A stretch of 64,000 bases of DNA. Source: Aliiruegeria haliotis (GTDB taxonomy: Bacteria > Pseudomonadota > Alphaproteobacteria > Rhodobacterales > Rhodobacteraceae). The number at the start of each line of letters is the position of its first letter. Within the stretch, counting starts at the first letter, position 1. The translations under genes were made by a program, and so were the position numbers. Of this stretch, positions 27,522-36,859 are shown one piece after another. The DNA lies in NCBI RefSeq assembly GCF_003003255.1, contig NZ_PVTD01000010.1, positions 62,001 to 126,000 on the forward strand, read 5' to 3'. Under the pieces are notes generated by a model. It had not been told where the DNA came from, searched no databases, and saw only the letters and a list, made by a program, of their open reading frames with translations.

Positions 27522-28427
27522 TCAGTGCGGGAGGATCACCTCGACAACCTCGGTGCGCTGCATGGCGCTGAAATTGTCGTCGGACACCATGACGGCCCGC
27601 ATATGTCCGTCCCCGTCCTGCCAGATTCCCATCCCCTCAAGGTTGCCGTGCCGGCCCAGCGGACTGCGATACAAAACCCGGCCGCGTTTGACTGGCTCTG
27701 CCCCGTCGAGATCAAAGCGGCGGATCTGAGACCGGAACCCGACGCCGACAAACTGGCGTTCAAGCAGGTAGAAACGCCCGTCTGGTCCGAAGTCGGCGCC
27801 CACGGCCTTCCAGGAGCCATCCTGTTGCAGCGCAAAGGGCCGGCGCCATTCACCGTGCTCGAAGCGCCAGACGGGAAAGACACCGTTTCGGTTCGGATAC
27901 TCGGGCAGTGTCAAGATCCTGCCTTGCGGATCGACGGCAAGCGCCTCCAACCCCTTGTTACGGTGCATGCTCCGAAAGGCAGGAGCTTCGGGAAGCCTCT
28001 CGGGAGCGGCGCGCCAGTTTTCGTGGCGGCGGACCCGCTGGTAGCCTTCGTAGGAGACATGCAGGCTGCCATCAGCACCGAGGGAGACACCCTCGGCATC
28101 ATTGATCGAAACCCCGGGGCGCCGGTCCGGCTTATGATCAAGGGTCCGAATCCGCCCGACACGAAGCGCATGGAGCGCACCGTCCTGGCGAAAGAGGATG
28201 CCATGGGTCACCCGCGCCCTGTCACTGACGGCCCAGAAATGGCGACCATCGGCCGAAACGTCGATCCCCGACCAGCCGCCGAACGACGACCCGGTCCCGG
28301 ACCATGCCACGGCACTCACCCCCGGCGGCGCGATTGTCCGCGCCGACAGGCCGGCTGCACCGGCGACTGCAACAACGGCAGCCAGCCCGGCCAGCGCGCT
28401 CAGCGCGAGGCCAGAACCGCGCCGCAT
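27522..28427 (-). CDS. Secreted phytase-like esterase family protein
   Basis: A 301-residue protein with an N-terminal signal or anchor sequence (LALSALAGLAAVVAVAGAAGLSA) followed by a predicted beta-propeller of the esterase-like activity of phytase family: GWSGIDVSADGRHFWAVSDRA, GLEALAVDPQGRILTLPE and LEGMGIWQDGDG repeats. The family is secreted or periplasmic with a hydrolase role rarely proven. Its start overlaps the end of mepA by 28 bases, so it is translationally coupled to it. Confidence 0.8.
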   Translation of the reverse strand: MRRGSGLALSALAGLAAVVAVAGAAGLSARTIAPPGVSAVAWSGTGSSFGGWSGIDVSADGRHFWAVSDRARVTHGILFRQDGALHALRVGRIRTLDHKPDRRPGVSINDAEGVSLGADGSLHVSYEGYQRVRRHENWRAAPERLPEAPAFRSMHRNKGLEALAVDPQGRILTLPEYPNRNGVFPVWRFEHGEWRRPFALQQDGSWKAVGADFGPDGRFYLLERQFVGVGFRSQIRRFDLDGAEPVKRGRVLYRSPLGRHGNLEGMGIWQDGDGHMRAVMVSDDNFSAMQRTEVVEVILPH

Positions 28428-29293
28428 TGGTTCGGAAGATCCGCCATGGTGAAATCACGCGCATTGCGTTTCTTGGGCGCAGGCTTGGCCGGTTTCGTGG
28501 TCTTGGGAGGGTTCAGGTAGTCCGTGACCCACCATTGCAGCGTGGAATCGCACCCAGTGCCCCCCTTCGAAAGCTCCTTCACGCTGGGTTTCTGGGTGAC
28601 GCAGCCGCTGGCCCCCTTCGGACATTTCAGGCGGACGTGGAAATGGTAGTTGTGGCCGTAGATCGGTCGGATCTTCTGCAACCACTTGCGATCGCTCTTC
28701 TTCGCGCTCTTGCAGAACTCGATCTTGACCGGTGGCGTGACAAAGATCCGGTCCACACGAGGATCCTTGGCGGCACGCTTCAGGATCGCTGCGTGGGCGG
28801 CCGTCCAGTTGCCGTTCACGCTCTTCTGGCTCTCCGCCCGAACGTTGATCGAGCTGATCGACTCCCGTTGCGACCGGCTGAGCCGCAGGTTGGTTGCCGG
28901 GCGCATCCAGATGTCCGCGTCGAGCCCGATCTGGTGCGATTGGTGGCCAGAAGTCATCGGCCCACCGCGCGGTTGCGAGATGTCGCCGATATAGAGGCCC
29001 TTCCAACCAATACTCGCGGCATAGGCGGAAAGGTCCTTGATGAAGTCGATCATCACCGGCTGGCCCCAGTTCCGGTTCCGCGACAGGCGCATCGCCTGCC
29101 AGGTCGGCCCGGTTTCCGGCAACTGCACATTCCCGGCCGCGCAGCCCTTGGAGTAGAACCCGATGGGTTGCGCCTTGTGCGCCGACGCATTGCTCTTGGC
29201 CCCGAACAGCTTGTTGGCTTTCTGCTGGGCAGACACCGGCAGGGCCAGGAGGCCGATCAAGCCGGCGGCGAGGATCGTTCTGGTGATGGACAT
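28400..29293 (-). CDS. mepA: Penicillin-insensitive murein endopeptidase
   Basis: A 297-residue periplasmic LAS-family metallopeptidase that cuts D-Ala-mDAP cross-links in peptidoglycan. A signal peptide (TILAAGLIGLLALPVSAQ) is followed by zinc motifs GHQSHQIGLDADIW and NYHFHVRLKCP, both complete. A GGGAGAGAG ribosome site precedes the ATG. It overlaps the MFS gene upstream by 37 bases and the phytase-like gene downstream by 28, so the three probably form one operon. The C-terminal tail is Lys/Pro-rich. Confidence 0.93.
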   Translation of the reverse strand: MSITRTILAAGLIGLLALPVSAQQKANKLFGAKSNASAHKAQPIGFYSKGCAAGNVQLPETGPTWQAMRLSRNRNWGQPVMIDFIKDLSAYAASIGWKGLYIGDISQPRGGPMTSGHQSHQIGLDADIWMRPATNLRLSRSQRESISSINVRAESQKSVNGNWTAAHAAILKRAAKDPRVDRIFVTPPVKIEFCKSAKKSDRKWLQKIRPIYGHNYHFHVRLKCPKGASGCVTQKPSVKELSKGGTGCDSTLQWWVTDYLNPPKTTKPAKPAPKKRNARDFTMADLPNQCGAVLASR

Positions 29294-30630
29294 ACTGCTC
29301 TCTCCCGTTCGGGTTTCACCCAGTTTAACAACACAATTCCCAACAAAAAAAGGAGAATCAGCGGGGCGATACCGGCCTGTTGGCTATTGGTGAGGTCCGT
29401 CACGAGACCGATGGAGAGCGGTGCGAGGAAAGAAGTTGCTTTGCCCGCAAGGGCATAGAGCCCGAAGGCCTGCGTCGTGCGTTCGGGATCACTTTGTCGG
29501 CACATCATGGTCCGGCTCGCCGATTGCAACGCTCCGCCGGCGGCACCGATCGCGGCACCCATCACGTAGAAGGTGAGATCCGGCAAAGACGAGTCTGGCT
29601 GGACGGGAATCCCGAGCACCGAACTGCGCGAGACGAAGATCACCGCGCAACAGATCGCCGTCAGCACCAGCACACAGAACAGGATCACCGGCTTGGGTCC
29701 AAAACGATTGTCCGCCTTGCCGCCGATCCAGGCGAAGAGAGCCGCCGAGACGACCGCAATGATGCCAAAAATGCCCGTGTCGATGACCCCCCAACCCAGG
29801 ACGCCCGCTGCGTAGAGACCTCCGAAGACGTAGAGCCCGTTCAGGGCGTCGCGATAGAACATGGAGGACGCAAGGAATGCGAAGAGCGACGGGGTCCGGG
29901 GCAGCGACTTCAGCGTACCACGCAGTTCCGGCCAGGCATCGCGGACGGCGTTCAGCAGCGGTTCGCCCGCATGTCCACGTGGTTCCTTAACCCAGAGAAA
30001 GAAGGGCACCATGAACACGATGTACCAGAGCGCGGTGAACGGACCGACGAAGCGGGTGCCCTCCCGGGCATCGGGATCCAGGCCCAGCGCGGGCGTGAGA
30101 CCAAGCAGCGTCGTGCCCTCGGCACTCTCTGCGAAGAAGAACAGCATGATCACCAGCGCGACCAGACCGCCCACGTAGCCGAAGGCCCAGCCACTGCCGG
30201 AAATGCCGCCGATTTCGTCCGGTCCGCCAAGATCCGGCAGCATCGAATTGGTGAAGATCGTGGCAAATTCCATCCCGACGATCCCCATCGCGAAGAGGAC
30301 CAGCACGAGAGTGAGGTCGAACCCGCCGGGATCGGCCAGCCAGACGCCGCCCGCGCCCAACACGTAAAGCACGGAAAACACGCGAATCCAGGCAATTCGG
30401 TGCCCGCCCTTGTCGGCCATGGCGCCGAGAAACGGCGCCAGCAGCGCGATCACCACGCCGGCGGCGCCCACCGTGTACCCCCATGCCGCCTGCGCGGCGG
30501 CACCATCGCTGAACAGTTCCTTGATGTAGGGCGCGAAGATAAAGGTGAGCAGAAGCGTATTGTACGGCTGGCTCGCCCAGTCAAAGAAGAACCAACCCCA
30601 GATGCGTTTCCGATGGGCCGCTGATGTCAT
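29257..30630 (-). CDS. MFS transporter, UMF1/Atg22-like family
   Basis: A 457-residue transporter with 12 likely transmembrane helices. The opening IWGWFFFDWASQPYNTLLLTFIFAPYI is the UMF1 (Atg22-like) family signature. Bacterial members are untested or amino-acid/unknown effluxers. Its last 37 bases overlap the start of mepA in another frame, which suggests a functional link with peptidoglycan turnover (for example uptake of wall fragments), but this is only an inference from position. Confidence 0.88.
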   Translation of the reverse strand: MTSAAHRKRIWGWFFFDWASQPYNTLLLTFIFAPYIKELFSDGAAAQAAWGYTVGAAGVVIALLAPFLGAMADKGGHRIAWIRVFSVLYVLGAGGVWLADPGGFDLTLVLVLFAMGIVGMEFATIFTNSMLPDLGGPDEIGGISGSGWAFGYVGGLVALVIMLFFFAESAEGTTLLGLTPALGLDPDAREGTRFVGPFTALWYIVFMVPFFLWVKEPRGHAGEPLLNAVRDAWPELRGTLKSLPRTPSLFAFLASSMFYRDALNGLYVFGGLYAAGVLGWGVIDTGIFGIIAVVSAALFAWIGGKADNRFGPKPVILFCVLVLTAICCAVIFVSRSSVLGIPVQPDSSLPDLTFYVMGAAIGAAGGALQSASRTMMCRQSDPERTTQAFGLYALAGKATSFLAPLSIGLVTDLTNSQQAGIAPLILLFLLGIVLLNWVKPERERAVCPSPERSSPPA

Positions 30631-30720
30631 GCCATGAAGTCCCCGCGCTTGGGTCTTTAGGCATCATTTTCGGCATTCGGGCAAGCCGTTGCTGCGCACC
30701 AACTCCGGCATGTGGGGCGA

Positions 30721-31086
30721 TCAGTCGGCGATGCGAACCGTCTTGCGACGGGCTTCCGGCGTGCCGAACGTGGCCTTGTGCAGTTCGGGATTGGCACCGT
30801 AGCCGATCTGCCCCTTGAATCGAACCACGCGAGGTCCAGCCTCCGCCGTCGCGGCGGCCTGCGTTGGCGGCGGCACATCCAGTTCGGACTGCGCAGTCAT
30901 GACCTGCTGCGGATAGTCATTGGGGTTCTGGCCGATGATCGTCAGGAAGGAATCTCCCAACGCAAGAACAAAGGCCTCATGCTGTTCCGGCATCACGTCG
31001 GAGCCGTACTTGATGCCGAATGCAAACACGCCGGCAAGAAGTGTCACACTGGCGGCGGATGCCTTTAGAGCGATCAGGGAAGTCAT
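30721..31086 (-). CDS. Small membrane-anchored hypothetical protein
   Basis: A 121-residue protein starting at the ATG at 31086, which has a GAGGCAG ribosome site and opens directly into a hydrophobic helix (LIALKASAASVTLLAGVFAFGIKYG). The remainder is soluble, with a Pro/Ala-rich linker around residue 70 and a basic C-terminus. It is probably an exported or membrane-anchored protein of unknown function. I do not recognise its family. Confidence 0.7.
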   Translation of the reverse strand: MTSLIALKASAASVTLLAGVFAFGIKYGSDVMPEQHEAFVLALGDSFLTIIGQNPNDYPQQVMTAQSELDVPPPTQAAATAEAGPRVVRFKGQIGYGANPELHKATFGTPEARRKTVRIAD

Positions 31087-31201
31087 GTCTGCCTCGTATA
31101 GGATGCGCATCGTTAGCTTTTCGTAAACGCAAGGCAGGAATGAGGCACCGCGGAGGCAGCCGCGGGAAATTTCACCTGTGTATCAATGGTATCGCCATGA
31201 T

Positions 31202-31543
31202 TTAGTCAAAGAATGGATTCATCTGCGCAACGATGACGGAGTTTTCTTCAAGCGCCCGCCGCATGAGGTCGCGTTCTTCGTCCGTGACCTCGTGACCGTC
31301 TTCGAGACGTTCCTCCAGCGTGCCGTAGCCGGTCACATCCAGCGGCGCCAGTTCGGCCTGCTTCAGGATCGCAACGGTTTCCCGCACGGCTTCAGCCTCG
31401 TCCACGCCGGACGCGTAGCACATCAGCCCGGCGCCCGTGGAGCCTTCGGGCAGGCCATCGCCATCGTGGCGGCCAACCTCAACCAGCAGCGTATAGACCT
31501 GCTGCGGGCGTTTCTTCTTTGATGTTTCGGTTTTCTTGCTCAT
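31202..31543 (-). CDS. Conserved hypothetical protein
   Basis: A 113-residue acidic cytoplasmic protein with a lysine-rich start (SKKTETSKKKRPQ) and a compact alpha/beta region (VYTLLVEVGRHDGDGLPEGSTGAGLMCYASGVDEAEAVRETVAIL). Codon use matches its neighbours and the frame is clean, so it is probably real. I do not recognise the family. Confidence 0.75.
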   Translation of the reverse strand: MSKKTETSKKKRPQQVYTLLVEVGRHDGDGLPEGSTGAGLMCYASGVDEAEAVRETVAILKQAELAPLDVTGYGTLEERLEDGHEVTDEERDLMRRALEENSVIVAQMNPFFD

Positions 31544-31582
31544 GCCGCCGGCATAGGCGTTCCGCCCACCGCTGCCAAGCCC

Positions 31583-32629
31583 TCACCCCAATCGGTCGCC
31601 GGGGCGGGACTGGCCATAGCTGTCGTCAAGCACCGGCAACAGCGGCTCGGAGCTGGCGTGGCGCGGGCTCACCAGGCGTTCAGGCACCGGAACCCACGCC
31701 GGATCGGACTCATAGAGGTACCTCAACCCGGCGAGGATCGCCCGCCCGTCGCGTGGCGGAAGCGCAAGCCAGTCGCGGATCCTTTCCGGCCAGAGCGTGA
31801 TTGCAAACCAGCCCTCTCCATCGGAAGTGGACAAGGCCTCCGCCAGCAGGACCGCCGCGGCAGCGCGAGCGACGTTGTCCGACCCCGCTGCCAGCGATAG
31901 CAGCGGCGCAAAGAGCAGGCTGTCCCCGGTCAATGCCTGCTGCCCGGTCCCGGCCAGCAGCGCCCGCAGATGTGGGCGCGCGAGAGTTGCGTCAACGCCA
32001 CCTAGACGCGCCGCAACAGCCACCGAAAGCTCGGGTTCCTGCTCTGCCGCAAGTGACCGCAGATCCTTGAGTAGCGGTTCGAGTTCTTCCGAAAGGCGGG
32101 GAAGTTCGCTCGCATCCGCCTCGATCCGCACCCTTCCGAGGTCCGACGCAACCAGGTAGCCCTGGAATATCGCGGCTCGGTCGTGGCGGGGAAGCATGGC
32201 ATATGTGTCGCGGAAAGCCTCCCAATGGCGTGACAGGTTATCCTGCCCGAGACCCATCTGAATGCGGTCGGCCAGCAGGATCGCAGTGGCGCAGGTAAAT
32301 GCTGCCGCGTTCGTTTCCGGCTGCGACGCGGCGAGAAGAAGCGCATCCGGAAGCCGTGCGTCTTCCCGCCGTTCCAGCCGACAACCCTGCCGCAGGATGA
32401 CCCGGGCGATGGCCTGGCGGTCGGCGCCACCCTGGCGATCGGCCGGAGGAACATGGTCCGAGATGCCCTTCAGCGCCTCTCCGGATTGCCGCCCGGCGGC
32501 GGCTCGCAGATCCATCAGGGCCTGCATTGCTCTGAAACCGAGCATGGGGACTTCGGATACCAACATATTCTTGAAAATGCCGGTAAATTTCGCCGGAATA
32601 TGGGCGATGGGGCGGGTGAATGTGGGCAT
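31583..32629 (-). CDS. Hypothetical helical protein
   Basis: A protein of about 348 residues, predicted all-alpha, rich in Ala, Leu and Arg, without membrane segments or signal peptide. The start at 32629 (MPTFTRPIAHIPAKFTGIF) is chosen because the upstream part of the open frame is non-protein-like; a short AGGA lies just before it. Repeated helix pairs (AFTCATAILLADRIQMGL, LARAAAAVLLAEAL) suggest a HEAT- or TPR-like repeat fold, but no family is recognised. The start remains uncertain. Confidence 0.6.
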   Translation of the reverse strand: MPTFTRPIAHIPAKFTGIFKNMLVSEVPMLGFRAMQALMDLRAAAGRQSGEALKGISDHVPPADRQGGADRQAIARVILRQGCRLERREDARLPDALLLAASQPETNAAAFTCATAILLADRIQMGLGQDNLSRHWEAFRDTYAMLPRHDRAAIFQGYLVASDLGRVRIEADASELPRLSEELEPLLKDLRSLAAEQEPELSVAVAARLGGVDATLARPHLRALLAGTGQQALTGDSLLFAPLLSLAAGSDNVARAAAAVLLAEALSTSDGEGWFAITLWPERIRDWLALPPRDGRAILAGLRYLYESDPAWVPVPERLVSPRHASSEPLLPVLDDSYGQSRPGDRLG

Positions 32630-32969
32630 TTCCTGCGGTCGACCACCAGTTGGCCACCATTCGGAAACAATTGCGCCCTTTCGCCCAATCCGTGCCGGAT
32701 CAACACCACATTCATTGATGTCCGCGAACAAGGCCGCACGAAATCCGCGCAGCCCGAAGTGCAGCTTTGATCCGATGGCGGCGAGGCGGCATGGATGAAT
32801 GCGATCTGGCGCGCAAACAGTCTGCGCCAAAGACCTGTGGGAATCGGTGGGGCCCGTTGGGCAGGTATCGTGGACCTCTGCGCCTGCCGGATGCGCCTGA
32901 AGCGCAGGCCTCAGGGGCGCAGGACCCTGCGCCTCCGGCCTGCAGGTTCTTTCCCTTAAGGGCCCGCTA
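32630..32969. other. Intergenic region between dapD and the hypothetical gene
   Basis: The first ~240 bases hold no supported gene. The last ~90 bases, next to dapD, contain a GC-rich cluster of repeated GCGCCTG/CAGGCGC words forming a strong stem-loop (32906-32941). Confidence 0.5.
32906..32941 (-). terminator. Large GC-rich stem-loop after dapD
   Basis: An imperfect ~16-bp inverted repeat begins 28 bases after the dapD stop. There is no T run, so it may be a processing or rho-type signal, or part of a small repeat element rather than a classical terminator. Confidence 0.4.
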
Positions 32970-33797
32970 TCAGTCGCGCAGCAACTCGTTGATTCCGGTT
33001 TTGGAACGCGTCTGCGCATCCACACGCTTCACGATCACCGCGCAATAGAGGTTGATTCCGTTCTTCGAAGGCATCGAGCCGGAAACGACAACCGAGTAGG
33101 GCGGCACCTCGCCATAGGTGACTTCGCCGGTGTCCCGGTCGACGATCTTGGTGGACTTGCCGATAAAGACCCCCATGCCCAGAACCGAACCTTCGCGGAC
33201 AATGCAGCCCTCGACGACCTCGGAACGGGCGCCGATGAAGCAATTGTCCTCGATGATGGTCGGGCCGGCTTGCATGGGCTCCAGGACACCGCCAATGCCG
33301 ACACCGCCGGACAGGTGCACGTTCTTGCCGATCTGCGCGCAGGAGCCGACGGTGGCCCAGGTATCGACCATGGTGCCTTCGTCGACATAAGCGCCAAGGT
33401 TCACGAAGGACGGCATCAACACAACGTTCGGCGCGATGAAGGCGGATTTGCGAACGATACAGTTCGGCACGGCACGGAAGCCCGCGGCGCCCCATTCATT
33501 GTCGCCCCAGCCCTTGAACTTGCTGTCAACCTTGTCCCACCAATGGCCACCCTGCGGGCCACCGTCCTGCTGCTCCATGTTCTTGACCCGGAAGCCCAGC
33601 AGCACAGCCTTCTTGGCCCATTGGTTCACATGCCAGGAGCCGTCCTCGCGCTTTTCGGCAACACGCAATCCGCCGGTGTCGAGCGCGTTGAGCGTGTCCT
33701 CGATCGCTTCCAGCGTCTCTCCACCGGTGTGGGGATTGATCGTGTCGCGGATCTCCCAGGCGGCTTCGATGGCGGCTTCGAGCTGTTGGATCGACAT
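32970..33797 (-). CDS. dapD: 2,3,4,5-tetrahydropyridine-2,6-dicarboxylate N-succinyltransferase
   Basis: A 275-residue left-handed beta-helix enzyme using succinyl-CoA on tetrahydrodipicolinate in lysine and meso-diaminopimelate synthesis. The hexapeptide-repeat region runs from about residue 105 ([21 protein letters not shown]) to 230, with the family motifs [23 protein letters not shown] and [10 protein letters not shown]. It is monocistronic here; dapE and dapF lie at 41.6 and 62.0 kb, showing that the succinylase branch is used. Confidence 0.97.
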   Translation of the reverse strand: MSIQQLEAAIEAAWEIRDTINPHTGGETLEAIEDTLNALDTGGLRVAEKREDGSWHVNQWAKKAVLLGFRVKNMEQQDGGPQGGHWWDKVDSKFKGWGDNEWGAAGFRAVPNCIVRKSAFIAPNVVLMPSFVNLGAYVDEGTMVDTWATVGSCAQIGKNVHLSGGVGIGGVLEPMQAGPTIIEDNCFIGARSEVVEGCIVREGSVLGMGVFIGKSTKIVDRDTGEVTYGEVPPYSVVVSGSMPSKNGINLYCAVIVKRVDAQTRSKTGINELLRD

Positions 33798-34035
33798 GGT
33801 GTGGCATTCCCTTTCGTGACGTCTCGGGCGCGTCTAGCAGATATTGGACACATTGCAACGCACCGAGCGCGGCCATTCGCGGAACGCCCAAGGCCAAGCA
33901 CCGCCGTTCAGGTCCTTTGATACGCCTGCGAAATGCGATTCCGCTCAACCCTGTCGGCGGTATCAACGCATGTGCCCGGCGCGACCGGAAATGCCGTTTG
34001 CAAAGCCACCGGCGAGAGACCGGTGACAGGCCCAT

Positions 34036-34965
34036 TCAGCCCAACGGATCGGGCGCCGGGTTCGCACCGCAGACCAGCACGGCAAGGCGCTCCCCCGGTT
34101 CGGGCACGTAGGCGCCGCTGGTCAGTGCCGCGAGCGCCGTCGCACCGGCAGGCTCGACCAGTTGGCGCAGGTCCTGCCAGAGCAGCCGGCGCGCATCCCT
34201 GATGGCATCGTCCGGCACCGTCAGGGTCGCGATGTCATGCTCACGCGCAAGGTCGTAGCAGATACGTCCGATCTTTCTGGCCCCGAGGGCGTTTGCGGCG
34301 ATCCCGCTGACGTCGATCTCCGCCTCCGGACCGGACCGCAGCGCGGTGGCAAGGGTCGCACAGCCCTCCGATTCCACGGCGACAACCCGCCGCGCCCCCT
34401 GCAACCAGGCGATCGCCCCCGCAATTAGGCCACCACCGCCGACGGCAATCAGAACCGTGTCGGCCTCCAGCCCCTGCGCTTCCCATTCGCGGAGCAAGGT
34501 GCCCTGCCCTTCGACCGTCGCCGTCGCATCATAGGCGTGTACCTGCATCGCACCTGTTTCCGCTTCCCAGGCACGTGCCGCCTCCATCGCGTTGGAATAG
34601 GCACCGGGCACGACAACAAGGTCGGCCCCCGTCCGCTGGATCAGCGCGATCTTGGCCTCCCCGGCCATTTCCGGCACGTAGATCCGCGCCCGATGCCCGA
34701 GCCGCCCGGCCGCATAGGCCACCGCCGCGCCATGATTTCCGCCAGAGGCAGCCACGAGCCCCGCCGTGGGAACGGGCTGCGACAGCAATGTGTTGAAGGC
34801 GCCGCGCGCCTTGAAGCTGCCAGTGTGCTGCATCTGCTCCAGCTTCACCTCCAACGGCTGTGCCAACCCGAATGCACGGGTCCGGATCACCGGCGTCCGC
34901 AACACATGCCCCGCGATGCGCTCTGCGGCCGTGTCGATCCGCTCTTTCCAACTGTCCGTGTGCAT
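34036..34965 (-). CDS. Threonine/serine dehydratase-like PLP enzyme
   Basis: A 309-residue fold-type II PLP enzyme. The Schiff-base lysine is in GSFKARGAFN, the substrate loop is ASGGNHGAAVAYAA, and GGGGLIAG binds the cofactor phosphate. It lacks the C-terminal regulatory domain of biosynthetic IlvA, so it is of the catabolic threonine dehydratase / serine racemase group. A short stem (34007-34025) lies after its stop. It faces the LOG gene divergently across 66 bases. Confidence 0.85.
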   Translation of the reverse strand: MHTDSWKERIDTAAERIAGHVLRTPVIRTRAFGLAQPLEVKLEQMQHTGSFKARGAFNTLLSQPVPTAGLVAASGGNHGAAVAYAAGRLGHRARIYVPEMAGEAKIALIQRTGADLVVVPGAYSNAMEAARAWEAETGAMQVHAYDATATVEGQGTLLREWEAQGLEADTVLIAVGGGGLIAGAIAWLQGARRVVAVESEGCATLATALRSGPEAEIDVSGIAANALGARKIGRICYDLAREHDIATLTVPDDAIRDARRLLWQDLRQLVEPAGATALAALTSGAYVPEPGERLAVLVCGANPAPDPLG

Positions 34966-35031
34966 TTGGCTTCCCTCTCCGCGCGAGGCGGTCTAGCGTC
35001 GGAAGACCGTCAAACCACAGGTGGACGCCCG

Positions 35032-35883
35032 ATGAAAGACGATCCCTCCAACCGCTCCTTCCGAGATGCCCACGAAGATATTCGCACATGCTCCGAGGTG
35101 CCTGACACACCGCAGACCAGCTCCCCGGCATACCGCCTCGCGTATGACGATCAGGAGTTCCTGCTACGTGACCAGTTGCGCCCGGTCCGGCTGCAACTGG
35201 AATTGCTGAAGCCCGAGATCATGATGTCAGAGCAGGGCGTTGAGTCCACCATCGTCCTGTTCGGCGGTGCCCGCATCAAGCCACCGGAGGAGGCCCACGA
35301 GGCCGACACGCCGGAGATGGCCGCCATGAGCACCTACTACGAAGAAGCGCGCAGCTTCGCCCGGATCATGACAGAGCGTTCGATCGCGCAGAGCAACGGA
35401 CGGGAGAACATCATCGTCACCGGCGGCGGACCCGGCGTGATGGAGGCCGGCAACCGCGGCGCGGCGGATGCCGGCGGCAAGTCCATCGGTCTCAATATCG
35501 TTTTGCCGCACGAGCAGGCGCCCAATGCCTATGTCACGCCTGAGCTCTGCTTCAACTTCCACTACTTCGGTATCCGGAAGATGCACTTCCTGATGCGAGC
35601 CGCCGCCATTGCGATCTTCCCCGGCGGCTTTGGTACCATGGACGAGCTTTTCGAAGCACTGACGCTGGTCCAGACCGGGCGGATGCGCCAGGTACCGTTT
35701 CTGCTCTTTGGACGCGCGTTCTGGGAGCGGGTCATCGACTTCGAGGCGCTGGCAGAGGTGGGCACGATCAGCCCGGAGGATCTCGACCTCTTCAAGATTG
35801 TGGAGACTGCCGAAGAAGCGGTGGCGGCCATCGATGCGTGGGAAGGCGTTGGCGTCAAACGCGGAGTCGTACCGGGACGATAG
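35032..35883 (+). CDS. LOG-family (TIGR00730) nucleotide hydrolase-like protein
   Basis: A 283-residue Rossmann-fold protein. The start at 35032 begins MKDDPSNRSFRDA; the longer frame upstream runs through the divergent dehydratase. The conserved PGGFGTMDELFEALTLVQTG and IIVTGGGPGVMEAGNRGA motifs define the lysine-decarboxylase-like / cytokinin LOG family, which hydrolyses nucleoside 5'-monophosphates to base and ribose-5-phosphate. It is longer than plant LOG proteins (about 215), with an extra N-terminal ~60 residues as in the PpnN-like subgroup. Lysine decarboxylase annotation for such proteins is wrong. Confidence 0.88.
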   Translation: MKDDPSNRSFRDAHEDIRTCSEVPDTPQTSSPAYRLAYDDQEFLLRDQLRPVRLQLELLKPEIMMSEQGVESTIVLFGGARIKPPEEAHEADTPEMAAMSTYYEEARSFARIMTERSIAQSNGRENIIVTGGGPGVMEAGNRGAADAGGKSIGLNIVLPHEQAPNAYVTPELCFNFHYFGIRKMHFLMRAAAIAIFPGGFGTMDELFEALTLVQTGRMRQVPFLLFGRAFWERVIDFEALAEVGTISPEDLDLFKIVETAEEAVAAIDAWEGVGVKRGVVPGR

Positions 35884-36235
35884 CGAGGCCACGATGCCGG
35901 GGAGAGCCAATCCTGTGCCGCCCGCAAGGCAGGCCGGAAGAATGTTGTTCGCTCCTTCGGGCCGCAGAACAGACCGTGGGACCCGGGACTGCAAGAGATG
36001 GCGCGACCTTTGCACGAGTAGTCGGGAGGTCGCCGTTAGGCTTACCCACGCGCTCCCGGGCTCAACGGTCCGGAATTGCGGAATGTGGGCGCCTTCGGTC
36101 ATTCGGGGACACCCCGATCCGGACAGACACTGCAAAAAAGCGATCCGACTTCCTGATAGGGGATAGAAAAACCCTTCGGACTCCCTAAGTTCGGTTGGCA
36201 GACGCATTTTTTGCAAATGATCAAGGATAGATCTC
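35884..36235. other. Intergenic region between the LOG gene and the HdeD gene
   Basis: A 352-base stretch without a supported gene. A 91-codon plus-strand frame (35893-36166) lacks protein-like composition. The end carries the leader of the HdeD gene, with an AGGA site before a GTG start. Confidence 0.5.
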
Positions 36236-36754
36236 GTGACCAACCGCATCCTTTGGGTTCTCATGGCGCTCGTCGCCATCGTCGGGGGCGTGTTCGCTCT
36301 TGCAAATCCCTTCGCCGCCTCGATTGCAGCCACTGTCATTGCCGCCTGGATGTTCATCATCATGGGCGCCATTCAGGTCTTCGCCGGGTTCCGCGCCCAG
36401 GGCACCGGCGCCAAGATCTGGTCGATCCTGCTCGGGCTGCTCTCGGTCGTGCTCGGGATCATGATCCTCGGCAAGCCGCTACAGGGCATGGTCGCACTCA
36501 CCACCGTCGTTGCCGCGATGTTTCTCGCCGGCGGTGTATTCAAGGCGATCCTCTCGTTCAGCCTCGCCGACAAGCGCTTCTTCTGGATGGTGCTGTTGTC
36601 CGGCATCGCCTCCATCGTGCTCGGCGTGATGATCTTCGCCAATTTCCCGCTCTCTGCTGCGACCTCGCTCGGCATCCTGCTCGGTGTGGAACTGCTCTTT
36701 GACGGGGTGTCCGCGCTCGCGCTGGCCTTCTCCTCTGATGGTGAAGAAGCGTAG
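36236..36754 (+). CDS. HdeD-family (DUF308) membrane protein
   Basis: A 172-residue inner-membrane protein with six closely spaced hydrophobic helices (ILWVLMALVAIVGGVFALA ... IWSILLGLLSVVLGIMIL ... FFWMVLLSGIASIVLGVMIF). It belongs to the HdeD/DUF308 family, which in enterobacteria is linked with acid resistance at high density; its function here is not known. The start is a GTG at 36236 with AGGA eight bases before it. A terminator follows. Confidence 0.85.
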   Translation: MTNRILWVLMALVAIVGGVFALANPFAASIAATVIAAWMFIIMGAIQVFAGFRAQGTGAKIWSILLGLLSVVLGIMILGKPLQGMVALTTVVAAMFLAGGVFKAILSFSLADKRFFWMVLLSGIASIVLGVMIFANFPLSAATSLGILLGVELLFDGVSALALAFSSDGEEA

Positions 36755-36782
36755 ACGTCTGCGCCGGAAAGTCCTCCATCGG

Positions 36783-36815
36783 GAACGCCGTCCGATTGGG
36801 CGGCGTTCTCTGTTT
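36783..36815 (+). terminator. Intrinsic terminator after the HdeD gene
   Basis: A perfect 8-bp stem (36783-36790 with 36801-36808) is followed by TCTGTTT. It lies between convergent genes. Confidence 0.75.
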
Positions 36816-36859
36816 GGTCGGGTCAGATTCCCTTCACGGACAGCCTTCGGGCCACGAGG

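Noticed and set aside
27198-28520. 440-codon open frame on the plus strand
   Set aside because: It is antisense to the phytase-like, yhhQ and mepA genes, which have signal peptides and motifs.
35893-36166. 91-codon plus-strand frame after the LOG gene
   Set aside because: Weak GAGG site and Arg/Pro-rich non-globular composition; no support beyond being open.
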